A stretch of DNA of 64,000 bases, taken from contig OX328099.1 of NCBI GenBank assembly GCA_946811185.2, positions 69,320,714 to 69,384,713 on the forward strand, read 5' to 3'. Origin of the DNA: Hippopus hippopus (lineage: Eukaryota; Mollusca; Bivalvia; Cardiida; Cardiidae). The translations under genes and the position numbers were made by a program. Below, piece by piece: positions 10,915 through 23,900 of the stretch. How positions within the stretch are numbered: position 1 is the stretch's first letter; the number at the start of each line of letters is the position of its first letter. The notes beneath the pieces were generated by a model that saw only the letters and a program-made list of their open reading frames with translations, was not told where the DNA came from and did not search any database.

Positions 10915-10985
10915 GAAAATCCCAAGATCTGACTGCACCAAAAATGCAGTATGATCTTGGATCCACTTTTTCTGCTATTTTGTTA
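10915..10985. repeat. Family D hairpin
   Basis: AAGATCTGACTGCACC faces TGCAGTATGATCTTGG, a diverged copy of the hairpin at 3841. Confidence 0.5.
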
Positions 10986-11008
10986 AGATATTTTGGCAAA
11001 ATAAGCTT

Positions 11009-11235
11009 TTAACCTTTACCACACAATTCAGACTTTTGATGACCCTGACAGAAAGACTTTTGAAAACATTGTGGGAAAAGGAGAAAATGCTGGTAACCAG
11101 CGTTTTCTCCTTTTCCCAAAAAGTTTTCTTATTTTTCCGAAACAAATTCTATTATTTGAGCCCCATTTATTTTGTCGTTTGCTAATGCTTTCAATTTGGA
11201 CCTGTCTAAAATTTTATAGCTTGGTAAACCATTAA
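11009..11235. repeat. Family A MITE, A-end left
   Basis: TTAA at both ends, TTTACCACACAATTCAG at left and the B-end CTGTCTAAAATTTTATAGC at right. Centre GGTAACC. Confidence 0.75.
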
Positions 11236-11365
11236 AATTGCAATATTTTGGGTTTTTTACTGAACTACATAATGTCTCTTTCATATATTTTGCACTCTAC
11301 GGATTAAAATGGAAGACATGATAAAATGGTACAGTCCTTATTATCCTTTACACCAACCTATACCC

Positions 11366-11545
11366 TATCTTTATGATCCCGAGGAAAATTGCTTTAGAAA
11401 ACATAGTAGGAAAAGGAGAAAATGCTGCTTACCAGCATTTTCTCCTTTTCCCACTACGCTTTTTACAAAATTCAGAGCCACATTTAATGGAACATCTGCA
11501 AGTGCTTTCAATGAATCAGATTCTAGAATTTTGTCAATGGGGAAA
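11366..11545. repeat. Family A MITE, incomplete
   Basis: The hairpin AGTAGGAAAAGGAGAAAATG / CATTTTCTCCTTTTCCCACT is clear, but terminal repeats are lost. The overlapping open frames here are hairpin artefacts. Confidence 0.55.
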
Positions 11546-11698
11546 AGAGACAGCAACAGTAATTCATTATCACATAGATTCTTTAAATCCATTGTCACAA
11601 ATAAATTAGCCATACTTTTTGCCACTGGTCAATTTTCTGAATGTCAAAGGATCCGTTTACCTCATGATTCAGTTGATTGTTAGACAAAATGGGTTTTA

Positions 11699-11781
11699 TG
11701 GATCAGTAATTATGTAATGACTTGCTTGGTATCATGCAACACAGAGATGCATTACACACCCTTGTGTCAGGGCATGGCTCA
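11699..11781. repeat. Family B MITE, distal half only
   Basis: ATGACTTGCTTGGTATCATG through GTCAGGGCATGGCTCA matches the right half of the complete copy at 22487..22747. Confidence 0.6.
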
Positions 11782-12728
11782 AATTTTTTACCTCCACTAC
11801 AGAAAAAATAGATTTTGGAGAAATAATGGGAAAAGGTGCAACACAACTTGTTACAAGTGTAATAGTTCATGAAACAATAAAATTACAATGTCACTGACTA
11901 TCAGGTGCACTACGGACAGCATAATGTAGCAAGTGTTTTTTCCTTTTCTCACAATGTTTTCAAAAGGACTCTCCCTAAGGGTTGTTAAAAGCCGGGATTG
12001 TGTGCTAAAGGGGTAAAGTACGTATAAAGTCAGCTTGTCTGGTGGTGGGATAACAGAGCTGCCTTTCACTAACCTGAGTGGATTTACACAAATTATTTAA
12101 GGTTGTTTATACACACTTAAGATCCTTGCTTTACCCAAAGGTATGAGCTGGCATAAAGTTATGCAGTTTAGTGGAATTTGTTTTCAGACTTGATGCTCGC
12201 TTACCTAAACTGTGTATGCAAATTATGTGCATACTCAGATTAGTGAAAGGCAACCCATATGTTTTAATCGGCACTTCATTATGAGTTATAAAGTTCAATG
12301 TTAAAACAAAACAGTTCTTGTCTACATATAATACTAGATTTGACTGAGACATTTCTGACATTTTAAATCATGCCGTAAAAATGAATCAAAACAAACACCC
12401 ACACAAAAATAACCAGTTTCAAATCAATGTAACATTACATGTATCTTGAAAAAAAGCAAACAAACAAATAAATAAAATCAGCTTTCAAAAGTTTAACACA
12501 TAATTATTGTAAGACACAAATAGAGCTAAATATTACATTATTTTCAACCTTCTGAGAGATACATAAATGACATGTTTTTTTCCTAGTAGGAGAATAGGCT
12601 TAAAAACTGTAATTTAAAGGTGTTTAGGCACAATCACTATAATATAGTTTAAAAATTCAAAGGTAAAATACACGTAAATATCAGAAAGTGTATACCTTGT
12701 AGAAGACTGCAGTTGTAAGCAGATGGTA

Positions 12729-12960
12729 TCTCTTTACCAAAAGAAAAATTTTAAACTGTTCCACATTAAAAGCATTTGGAGATGACAAATTGAATGTAGC
12801 TCAATTGACGATTTCTGTCTGAAATGATTTCTAGATTTAATAGGGTGTAAAAAAATATTTTAGGAAAAGGAGATCAGCATTTTCTCCTTTCCCCACAATG
12901 TTTTCGAACCCATCATCTTCAGGGTTGTTAAAAATTGAGGATTATTTGGTAAAGATTTAA
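12729..12960. repeat. Family A MITE, B-end left
   Basis: CTCTTTACCAAAAGAAAAAT at left and TTATTTGGTAAAGATTTAA at right. One arm of the central hairpin is shortened. Confidence 0.7.
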
Positions 12961-13312
12961 GTCTTATGTTACTTAAGCACTTGGTACAAATGAAATTAAA
13001 TGAAATATGAAAACTTGGGACAATGTGGTAAAGAGTTAAGCCTTGTATTACTCATTCACTTGATACAAATGCAACTACACGAAAATGTCATCAGCATGTA
13101 AACAATTCAAATGAAGATAATGAAAAATTCTAACATGACACGTGAATTCGGCTCTATAAACACAGTGTGGTAAAATCTGCGTCATTCTATATAGAGTGAT
13201 GTCATTCTGTATAAAGTAAGTAAGTTATTCAATGGAATATAATCTGCATCCGCGTTTTTACTCTAAGTATGAACTTGTTTTCCTTTAATTAAGAGTTGAT
13301 CATGTTATAATC

Positions 13313-13487
13313 GAAATAATCTTCTTTCTATCGTGGTTTATCGTTCGTTCAATAAACCACGTTGTGAGTTATGAGGCGCAATGAATAAACCACTTGGGCT
13401 ATCGCCCTCGTAGATTATTCATTGCGCCTCATAACTCACAACCGTGGTTTATTGAACGATAAACCATGATAGAAAGAAGATTATTTC
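13313..13487. repeat. Foldback element with ~72-bp arms
   Basis: GAAATAATCTTCTTTCTATC at 13313 is mirrored by GATAGAAAGAAGATTATTTC ending at 13487. Pairing continues inward through GTTGTGAGTTATGAGGCGCA to a ~28-bp centre around CACTTGGGCTATCGCC. Arms differ by only a few bases. Confidence 0.8.
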
Positions 13488-13516
13488 TTAAATAAAGCAA
13501 GCCATGAATGAAATAT

Positions 13517-13739
13517 TTAACTCTTTACCACACTATCCTGAGGTTAAACAACCCCAAGTAATAGGAGTTTTGAAAGCATTGTGGGAAAGCATTGCTGGTA
13601 ACCAGTACTTTTTTCTTTTCCCACAACGTTTTTCTATCCTGTCATAGAACTTAAGCATATTTGTACTAATTCTGTATTTGTTGTCTGCAGATGTTTTGCA
13701 TCCAAAGGAGTCTAAAACTTGCCGTTGGGAAAGGATTAA
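13517..13739. repeat. Family A MITE, A-end left
   Basis: TTAA-CTCTTTACCACACT at left and GGGAAAGGATTAA at right. The left half of the central hairpin is partly deleted. Confidence 0.65.
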
Positions 13740-14267
13740 GACATTTACCCTATTCCACAATGATACTGTTCCAAGTAAAAGTGCCTGGTAAGTACCAAAA
13801 TCAAAAATCAATTTAAAACTTGTAGGTGGAATTCTCATGTGTTCAAATTTGCGTATCAAAGTCAGTTTTCCTACAATGTTTTCAACCCTTTACAAAACAA
13901 ATCTCATCATTTGAGCCACATTTAATTGGTAACCTGTAAATCCTTTCAATATGGACAACTCTAAATTTTTGTCAGGTAAAGATTTAAAAAGACAAAACAA
14001 GTGTTTCCTGCTAATATTCTAACTCTGTAACAATGTGTTTAATATTTCAATAAATAAATGCTAAATGGATATTTGTCTTTAACAAATATATCTAGAGGTA
14101 TTACATGAGGAAAATGTAAACAGAAACAAATAAAATAATAGTTGAGATAAAATGATAATATGCAAAAGGAAGTTTATAAAACAAAAATCTCATCTAGCAT
14201 AAAAAATTCAATAAAATGCAAATGAACATAAAATCCTTTGCTACAAACAAAAACACTACAAAGGCAA

Positions 14268-15608
14268 AACAAGAGGGCCAAGATGGCCCTGGATCGCTCA
14301 CCTGAATTTTTGAGAGGAACATAGCCAATTTTTTTTGAGGTATTGAAACTTTGGAAACAAAATCATTATTTTGCCAAGCAATTTTGAAAAGGTCACCTGT
14401 AAATGTCATTTCAAAATCTGTCACCACCCCTACAATCATCACCACAGCAATGAATTTGATGAATCTGAATTCTGCAAATAAATTTTTGGATAGATCACCC
14501 AAGGACAATCTCTTGAAGAAGTGCACATGCTCGATAGTGACTAAAAACATAAGTTGAACACGAGCACCACATGCAGGTGCCAACAATTGGCTGTTGTTTT
14601 TTGACGGATAAAAATTTCCCTAACAGTTTTTGAAAAGGGTCACCCTAGGAACATTTCTGTGAAATTATTTCAAAATCTGACCAGCCGTTCCAGAGAAGAA
14701 GAATTAAGAAATTCCTCTTCATGTCCCTGTAGTGCAAATAGCCCCCATCATCAGAGCCACGTTTCTTGACAGATCACAATTTTGTGAACAGTTTTTGAAA
14801 AGAGTCACTCAAGGAACATTGCGGTGAAATTATTTCAAAATCTGACCGGCGGTTTCAGAGAAGAAGAATTTTTAAGAATTTCTTCATGTCCATATAGTGC
14901 AAGTGGGCCCCCCCACCCATCAAAGCCATGTTTCTTGACGAATCAGCATTTTGCAAACATTTATGAAAAGGGTCACCAAAGGAACATTTCTGTGAAATTA
15001 TTTCAAAATCTGATCAGTGGTTTCAGAGAAGAAGAATTTTTGAGAATTTCTTCATTTCTGTATAGTGCAAGTAGCCCCCATTCACCAGAGCCATGTTTCT
15101 TGATGGATCAAAATTTCACAAACAATTTTTGAAAAGGGTCACCAAAGGAACATTTCTGTGAAATTATTTCAAAATCTGACCAGCGGTTTCAGAGAAGAAT
15201 AATTTTTAAGAATTTCTTCATTTCTGTATAGTGCAAGTAGCCCCCATTCACCAGAGCCATGTTTCTTGACGGATCAAAATTTCGCGAACGATTTTTGAAA
15301 AGGGTCACCCAAGGAACATCTCTGTGAAATTATTTCAAAATCTGACCAGCGGTTTCAGAGGAGAAGATTTTTAAAGAATTTCTTAGAAAATTCCATTTGG
15401 TTGCCATGGCAACCAGAGTTTTTGATGGAATCAAATTCTGTGAACAGTTTTTAAAGAGGACCTCCCAAGGAACATTCCAGCCAAGTTTGGTCCAAATTGG
15501 CCCAGCGGTTTAGGAGAAGGTGATGTTTAAAGAATTGTTGACGACGCACGACGGACACCGGGTGATCCTAAAAGCTCCCCTTGAGCACGTTGTGTTCAGG
15601 TGAGCTAA
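14268..15608 (+). mobile_element. Pearl-like element, first of two in tandem
   Basis: Starts AACAAGAGGGCCAAGATGGC, which folds on itself, and ends TTCAGGTGAGCTAA. The terminal stem pairs GCTCACCTGAA (14296..14306) with TTCAGGTGAGC (15595..15605). The interior holds about five ~155-bp units, each with AAGGAACATTTCTGTGAAAT and TCTGACCAGCGGTTTCAGAG. Non-coding. Confidence 0.7.
14620..15390 (+). repeat. ~155-bp tandem units inside the pearl-like element
   Basis: The phrase GAAATTATTTCAAAATCTGA recurs at about 14670, 14828, 14995, 15160 and 15327, giving five units of about 155-167 bp with modest divergence. Confidence 0.8.
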
Positions 15609-17066
15609 ACAAGAGGGCCAAGATGGCCCTGTATCGCTCCACTGGCTTTTTAACCCTTTACCACACAAATCGAAGTGTTAATGACCCTGAAAGAGAAGGC
15701 TTTCAAAAAAACATCCTGAGAAAAGGACATGTTGTAAGCCATTTCCCTTGATTAATGTTTAAATTGAAGTGACAATATTTTGAAGCCCATGTTAAACTTG
15801 CGATCCCTGGAATGAAGGCAATTTTGACCCCAGACCTACAATATGAAACTAGAATGTGTGGTTATAAACAAAAAGATTTTTTAATCTTGCCCAATAAAAA
15901 GTCATGTAAAACAAGTTTGCTGAATAAAAGGCCCTGTAAAATATGTGATCCATGACACAGGTTTATCAAGTTTTCACTATAAAAGCCTATGTAAAACTTG
16001 TGACCCCTGGTGTGGAGTCAAACTTGACCCCCAAAGTTAAAATTTGGGCCCTCTTGGTAGAGGCCCATTATATAAAGTTACATGCAAAATTTGGTAGCCC
16101 TAGGCCTAAATATGGCTATGTACAAGTAGATTATTAAAGTTTCCTTATATAAGACCATGTAGAACTTGTGACCCCCTGGGGTGGGGCTACATTTGACCCC
16201 CTGGGCTATAATTTGGGCACCCTTGATAGAGACCCCCTAGATAAAGCTAAATGCAAAATTTGATAGCCCTAGCCCTTATAGCTAGATGCGAAAGATTTTC
16301 CTATATAAGCCCGCCCATGTAAAACATGTTACCCCCCCGGAGCGAAGTCAAATTTGACCCTCGGCTATAATTTGGACACCCTTGGTACAGGTCCACTAGA
16401 TAAAGCTACATGCCAAATTTGGTCGCCCTAGGCCCCATGGCTAGGTCAAAGAAGAATTTTAAAGTTCTCCTTATATAAGCCCATGTAAAACTTGTTATAT
16501 AAGCCCATGTAAAACTTGTTACCCCCGGGCTGGGCCTAATTTGACCCCAGGGCTATAATTTGAACAATCTTGGCAGAGGTCCACTAGATAAAGCTACATG
16601 CCAAATTTGGTAGCTCTAGGCCCTATGGCTAGGTAGAAGAGGAATTTTAAAGTTCTCCCTAAATAAGCCCATGTATAACTTGTAACCCCCGGGGCGGGGC
16701 CAATTTTGACCCCAGGGCTATAAATTGAAGAAACTTGATAGAGGTCCACTAGATAAAGCTACATGCCAAATTTGGTAGCCCTTGGCCTTACGGTTTCAGA
16801 CAAGAAGATTTTCAAAGATTTTCAAAATTTTTCAGTTTTGTTGCCATGGCAACCAGAGTTTTTGAAGGAATTAAATTCTTTCAAGAAATTCTGAAGAGGA
16901 CCATGGCAGGATCATTTCTGTGAAGTTTCATCAAAATTGGATGGGTAGTTTCAGAGAAGAAGACGTTTAAAAAAAAAGTTAACGGACGGACGGACGGACG
17001 GACGGACGCACGACGGACAACAGGCCATGACATAAGCCCGCTGGCCTTCGGCCAGTGGAGCTAAAA
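15607..17066 (+). mobile_element. Pearl-like element, second of two in tandem
   Basis: Begins AACAAGAGGGCCAAGATGGC directly at the end of the first and ends GCCAGTGGAGCTAAAA. The terminal stem pairs GCTCCACTGGC (15636..15646) with GCCAGTGGAGC (17051..17061), different bases from the first element but again complementary. A half MITE of family A (15651..15735) is embedded. (ACGG)n precedes the 3' hairpin. Confidence 0.7.
15860..16800 (+). repeat. ~170-bp tandem units inside the second pearl-like element
   Basis: AAGCCCATGTAAAACTTGT followed by GGGCTATAATTTG and ACTAGATAAAGCTACATGCC recurs about five to six times between 15.9 and 16.8 kb. Confidence 0.75.
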
Positions 17067-17096
17067 ACCTAACAATAAATGGCATTCAATTATCTT

Positions 17097-17315
17097 TTAA
17101 CCCTTTACCACAAAATCCCAAGTTTTTAATGACCCTACAGCAGGAAGGCTTGTGAAAACATTGTGGGAAAAGGAGAAAATGCTGATAACCAGCATTTTCT
17201 CCTTTTCCCACGAAGTTTTTTACTCTTTCATAAAGAACTTTCATCATTTAAGTTAACTTTAATTTGTCATGCTTTTGCTTTTCACTTAAAGTTTTGTTGT
17301 GAGGTAAAGGGTTAA
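17097..17315. repeat. Family A MITE, A-end left
   Basis: TTAA-CCCTTTACCACAAAATCC at left and GAGGTAAAGGG-TTAA at right; a good full-length example. Centre GATAACC. Confidence 0.82.
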
Positions 17316-17350
17316 AGAATGAGCAATATAAACAGATTAAGTCTTTTCCC

Positions 17351-17576
17351 TTAACACTTTACCAAACATTCCCATGTTTTAATGACCATGAGGGAAACAG
17401 CTTTTAAAAACGTACTGGGGAAAGGAGAAAATGTTAGTAACCAGCGTATTCTCCTTTTCCTGCCATGTTTTCTACCCTTTTACAGAGTAATTCTATCATT
17501 TTAGACACATTTGATATGTTGTCAATAAATGCTTTCAATTTGGACACGTTTCAAATATTTTCATTTAGTAGAGTTA
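17351..17576. repeat. Family A MITE, A-end left
   Basis: TTAA-CACTTTACCAAACATTCC at left with a complete hairpin (GTAACC centre). The right end is mutated. A further fragment follows to about 17665. Confidence 0.7.
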
Positions 17577-17861
17577 TACCTTTACTAAATAATCCCTTCT
17601 TTGAGCAAACCCTACAGAAGATCTGTTTGCTTTCAATGTATAGGAGTCTAAAATTTTGTTAATATTATTTCACATCTTCAGAGGATTACTGTTGGAAACA
17701 TTGTGACAAAGGATAAAATCAGTTATGTTAAGCAATTTTTTCCATTAACCACATTGATTTCATCCTTTCCTGCATTCCGCTAGTTGTCATCAACTCGATA
17801 TTTTTCCCTCGAATCAGCAACATCCATTAGAAAATCACATAAAGGACAGGGTCAGGATAGA

Positions 17862-17981
17862 TCAAGAACGAGTTGAGTTAGATTCTAGCTTTCCATTGGC
17901 TGAAAGTGCAAACCCCTCAATGTATTTGGCAATGTAATCATAGCCTGCTTGTCTGGCTAGCTCGGCGGCTGTCTGGCCCTC
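17862..17981 (-). CDS. ANKRD29: ANKRD29 coding exon 9 (C-terminus and stop)
   Basis: Follows TTTTCAG at 17982. Encodes residues 272-310, starting EGQTAAELARQAGYDYIAKY and ending in a Ser/Asn-rich tail before TGA at 17862..17864. It is the half repeat that caps the solenoid. Confidence 0.93.
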   Translation of the reverse strand, partial: EGQTAAELARQAGYDYIAKYIEGFALSANGKLESNSTRS

Positions 17982-20900
17982 CTGAAAATATTAGAAAGGA
18001 AATTTTGAATAAGAAGTATGGTCCTTTTTCAGAAGGATGCAACACTTCTTAGTAATTTAACCCTTTACCAAACAATCCCTGGTTTTCACAACCCTGAGGA
18101 CGAAGCCTTTTAAAAACATTGTGGGAAAAGTAGAAAATGCTGGTAACCAGCATTTTCTCCTTTTCCCACAATGTTTTCTACCCTTCTCAAAACAAACTTC
18201 AATTTTTGAGTCACATTAATTTTGTTGTCTGCAAATGCTTTGAATTTGGACAAGTCTAAAATTTTGTTGTTTGATAAACAGTTAAACTTATTTCACTGAC
18301 ATGCAGTTATGAAAGAAAATAGACAGAGACATTCAGCAAAATATTTTGTAGATCTATTTAACTCTTTACCAAACAACAAAATTTTAGACTTGTCCAAATT
18401 GAAAGCATTTGCAGACCACAAAATAAATGAGACTTGAAATTTGAAATCTGTTTTGGGTAAGGTAGAAAACATTGTGGGAAAAGGAGAAAATGCTGTATAC
18501 CAGCATATTCTCCTTTTCCCACAATGTTTTCAATAAGCTACTTTCTCAGAGTCATTTAAAGTCAGAATTGTGAGTAAAGAATTAAACACACTGTAGTTAC
18601 TCTCATCCTTTAACACTTTACCAAACGACAAAATTTTGGACTGGACCAAATTGAAAGCATTTGCGGACGACAAATTAAATGTAGCTCAAATGATGATTTC
18701 TGTCTTTGATTGGGTAGAAAACATTGTGGGAAAAGGAGCATTTTCTCCTTTTCTCACAATGTTTTCAAAGGCCTTTTCGTACAGGGTCGTTAAAACTCGG
18801 GATTGTGTGGTAAAGAGTTAACAGACAATCACATCCCAATCCAGCATTTTCTCCTTTTCCAATAATGTTTTCTAACCTTTTGAACAATCACTTGAGCCAC
18901 ATTTAATTTGTCGTCTGCAAATGCTTCCAATTTTGACAAGTCTAAAATTTAGTTGGTTGGTAAAAGTTTACGGAATGGCTGCACATGTCATACCTTGTAG
19001 AAAAAGCAATCATGACATCTTCGGCACATTTCAAGAAAAATATCATTAACATATTAATAAAAACCAAGAACATTCTAGTATGTCCTTTTCAGAAATTATA
19101 CCATTTACCATGCTCAAGTTTTTAAGACCCTTGGGAAGAAGATTTTTTAAGAACATTGTGAGACGGATGGACGGACAGACGGGTAGATGAATGGACGAAT
19201 GGAGGAAGGACGGACAGACAGACAGAAGGATTCCAGTATACCACCACAATGTATAACTACGAAAGTAAACAACAAGACCAAAGGTTCCCAGCCTAGAATC
19301 TGTTTTGGTCAGAGTAACTGTAACAGACATTATGACTGCAAAATTTGTACAACCTGATCTTCATCTACACTTATCACAGAAGCTTCACAAATACCTGGAA
19401 CACATTAACAGACCAGTAAATATATACCTTATTCCTCAAATTTTTATCTGCAGAATACATCATTAACAGTCGGACAGTTTTCATCTGACCAAACAATGCA
19501 GCAACATGAAGTGCCGTTTCTCCGTTCTGGAAAAAGAAAATAAATAAATAGAGTTTATTTCATCAGCTTGAGTAAGGCACGAGTTATTTTCGCAGACCTT
19601 TCCCTTTTGAGGCAAATATTTCCCCATATTAACCACAAGCTGATGAAATAAATTATATATCATATTTCCTCTGATTATTTTGTCAATGAATGCCACTTTT
19701 AAAACTTAAAAACTTAAAAAACTTAAAAAAGTAGTTCCAGATTTTCGGCAGGAGGAAAATATTCACTGTGACGGGGAAATAATTCCCCCCAGCTTAAATC
19801 ATGACATTTCTTTACCCATAACATTTCTAAAAATAGACACATGAAATATAATATTATAGAAATACAACCAGATACTGTTGCTACATGATAAAAACCACCT
19901 AAGGGTAGAGAATGATAGATTTCTAATCAAGCAGAGGAAGTTTTAACTCTTTATCACACAGTCCAGTGTTTAACACCCGTGATGAAAAAAGGCTTTTAAA
20001 AACTTTGTGGGAAAAGGAGAAAATGCTGGTAACCAGCATTTCCTCCTTTTCCCACAATGTTTTTAACCTTTCGCAGATTAATCTTTTTTCACTATTACTG
20101 TTAATTTCTTATGTTAAGGTTTATCTGTACTAGATATATGAGGTTAACTGTCCCCTATGTATGAGCTCAAATTCTTTGACAAACTAAGAAATTTCTAAAT
20201 AGTTTGCTGTCGAGTTCCAGGGTATACTTCAAACTCAAAAATCTGATTTATTCTAAACCATCTCACTTTAGGAGCTCACTAAATTTTTACCCTTTACCTA
20301 TCAATCCTGGGATTCAACAATCCTAAGAAAGAAGGCTTTGAAAACATGGTGGGAAAAGGAGGATTGCATTTTCCCTTTTTACAGCTATGCTTTATAGATA
20401 AATCCCATCATTTCAGTCATGCTTAATAATTTTTTGGTCTGTGAATACTCTCCATATGTACAACACTACAATTTTGTTTTTGGCAAAGAGGTAATCTTCT
20501 CATAATACTTGATACGTGATTACTGAAAAACCTGTTGACCTCAAATATGAAGACGGATCATGGTCTTGTGTGAAGGACTGTAAAAAAAATCTTGATCCAT
20601 AAAATCACCTGTAATAAGGACAATTTAGCTCCATGTTTCAAGAGTTCTTCTGCGACCTCTAGATGACCTTTATGGCAAGCTTTAAATAAAGGTGTATCCC
20701 CATCCTGTAATAGAAAGAGATTCTATTATGAAGACAGCTACCAGGGGAGACAGAAGCTGAAAGGAACATTGTCAGGGCAGATATCAGAGGTTACAGGTCA
20801 ATCTTTGGAATTAACCCAATCATTGTGTGAGTACTTGTTCAGTTTCTCAGAAGTAAATGCTGAAAGAGATTAATGTAAGTTTTAAAGAACTTGTTTCATA

Positions 20901-23900
20901 GCCAACTTATAACAAAGATATTGGTAAAACCGAAGGATAATGCTCCCCAAAGTGTAACAAAGTTGTAGACACATGGATTGTTATGCAGAGAGAAGGACAA
21001 CACCGCAGCTTTGTGCTATGCCGAGATTCTTTCCCCGTGCATAATGAACAGGTTTGAACTAGATTAAACATATTAGTAAAGTCAGAATGTATTACATCAA
21101 AACATAGTTAGGGGATAATATTTAGGTGTGACATTTTCCATAGCAATTAAAATGAGAATTTAATGCTTTACAAAACAACCTCACTTATGACTCATCAAAG
21201 TTCTAAGCATTTGCTGACAAAATATTAGATATGACTCAAATGATGCAATTGTCTTTAAAAGGGTAGAAAACATTATAGGATAAGGAGAAAATGTTTGATA
21301 CCAGCATTTTCTCCTTTTCCAACAATGTTGTCTACTCTATCAAAGATAGAAATCATCATTTGAGCTGCATCTGTTGTGTCATCTGCAAGTGGTATCGACT
21401 AAGGCAAGGCTGAAATTTTGTCGTCTTTTTCTCCATGATTTTTAAATTTGAAAGTAAAACAACTTTTGAATGGCTATACAAAATGGTTTAGCCAATCAGA
21501 AGATGTGTTACTTTCAAATTCTGATAATTCTGGAGAATAATACGAAGAATAGTTTTAAGGATGGTTGTTGAATACCCATCCTGATAGAAAAAGACGTCAT
21601 ACCTCTCTGACTGTATCTACGTTAGCACCATTATTCAATAATTCCCGTACAATACTGATATGGCCCATTTGTGCAGCTATCCATAATGGTGTTGCACTGT
21701 CCTGGATGGAATCGAGGAAGAAAAATATATTAACAAAAGTCTTGCTTTTCATAAGAAATTCTACAAAAACTGACAATCATTCAAAATCACATATCAACCA
21801 ATCACATAAGAAATCCTGGGAAAAGTATTCACAAACCATTCTAGAGTCAATTTTTATTCAAGATTTAGAAAGTAATACAATTTCTGAATGGCAAATGGTT
21901 CAGCCAGTCAGAAATGGTTTAGCAACACAGAAATTGTGTTACTTTGAAATTCATAAAATTTTTCAGAATAAGACATTGAACTGTACTTAAAATATTTCAT
22001 AAATATTGGCCCTGGAATAGAAATCCCAGTATGCAAGGAGCATCTTTAGGTTAATGTTTTAGTGGAGCTAGGATTTAACATTACTACCTTATGAAAACCA
22101 AACCTAAACACTACCACTGAGCATCTGAAACTCTACCTTGCTGGTAATCTCCACTCTAACAAGATAAACAGGTTTTAGAATGCTCTGTTTTCCATATCAA
22201 CAATTACCTTTCTCTTTATATCTATCAATGCTCCTTTCTTAATTAGAAACTGTAAAAGCTGATGATGGCCATTCTGGGCAGCTATAAACAATGGTGTTGC
22301 TCCATCAACCATCTGAGTATTGATATCTGCTCCTCTATCCAACAGTTCCTTAACAACTTCCAAATGATTACATTGTGCAGCAACAAACAATGGTGTGCCA
22401 CCATCCTACAATAATACAAGATTTCATTAGAGTCACATTTGTTTGCCTTTCTCTGATTATTTAATCCTTTACCAAACAATTTTAAATGAGCCATGCTATG
22501 TGATAAGGGGACTTAATACATCTGCAAAAAAGTATCTGCCCAGGTCAGCCTGCGCATTCTGCGCAGGCTGACCTGGGCCGAAACTATTTGCTATTGGTCA
22601 ATTTTCCGCATGTCATAAGACCAGGGCACCTCATGATTCAGTTGGTTGTTATACAAGATGCATTTTATGAATCCATAAATGGATGCCATGCTTGATATGA
22701 TGCATCACGCAGATGCATTAAGCCCCTTTTTGCCACAGCATGGCTCAAACATTTAAGTGAAGGACTATTTAAGATCTACCAAATTCATTACATACAACAG
22801 CAGAGATAAACAAGAGCTCAGCATGCAGGTACCAACACACTGCATCAGCTGTTTTAAGTGAAAACTCTAAGTCAAACAGGGGCATAAATGTGCCAAAAAG
22901 TTTGATGGTTACCCGCCACTGCTGGCAAATAATAGAAGTATTTGTACAGCCATGTGTCAAAACTTGATCACAAAAGAAGACTTGAAATCATAAACTAAAG
23001 TTTTCCTGAAAGAAGAAGGGAAAGGGGTGGGAAAAATAAGATAACCGAATCCACTATAATTCAGTTCAAATGACGTTTTAGGGCATTTTCAACTGTATTT
23101 CAGTTATACAGCTGCCAAAGATCATCAAATGATGAGATTGATTGATTGATTGATTGGTGTTTAACACTGTTTTAAGTATTATTTCAGTTATATTGAAGCA
23201 GCCAGTGCACCTATCTATTCTTCCCTGGAGTTTCTTTTTACCATTATCTGCACAATATTCTTCCCAAGTCACTGGCTGCTCTCCCACATAATCATCTTTA
23301 AAATCTTGATCAGTGTTATCAGAAATGAATCCTGTCACAATGACTATCATCTTTCCTCAGAAAGAAATTAGCCGAGTTGAGGATTCAAACCAGCGACCCC
23401 CTTTTCTCAAGTCCTGGCCACCAACTGCACTTTTGGGGCTTGGCCCAATCGATGAGGTTTCTGAGTTTTGCTAGCACTAAGTTTTAGAACCTGGGCCACA
23501 AGAAACAAACAGTACATCCTTTATGGAACAAAGAACCTCACAGTAAATCAACCACTAGGCCACCCAAGAGCCCAAAAACACTACTTACATAACTAGGTAT
23601 GTCCACTGGTACTCCATGGTCCAACAATAACCTCACAATATCAAGAAATCCACCTTGAGCAGCAAAGAACAAGGGACATGTGCCAGTCTGCAAAGAATGG
23701 GCATTAGACTAACTCAATACCTGACGACAAAATTCAGACTTGTATCAACTGAAAGCAGTTCCTGATGAAAAATTAAACATTGCAAGTAAACATTCAATTT
23801 TTCTTTTACAGGGCAGAAAAGTGGTAAATGAGAAAATGCTGGTTACCACAAAATTTCAAAAGCCTTCTTTCTCGAAACCAGTGAAACTTTGTATTTTGGA

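Noticed and set aside
14824..15132. 102-residue plus-strand frame with internal peptide repeats
   Set aside because: The peptide repeat only mirrors the ~155-bp tandem units of a non-coding pearl-like element.
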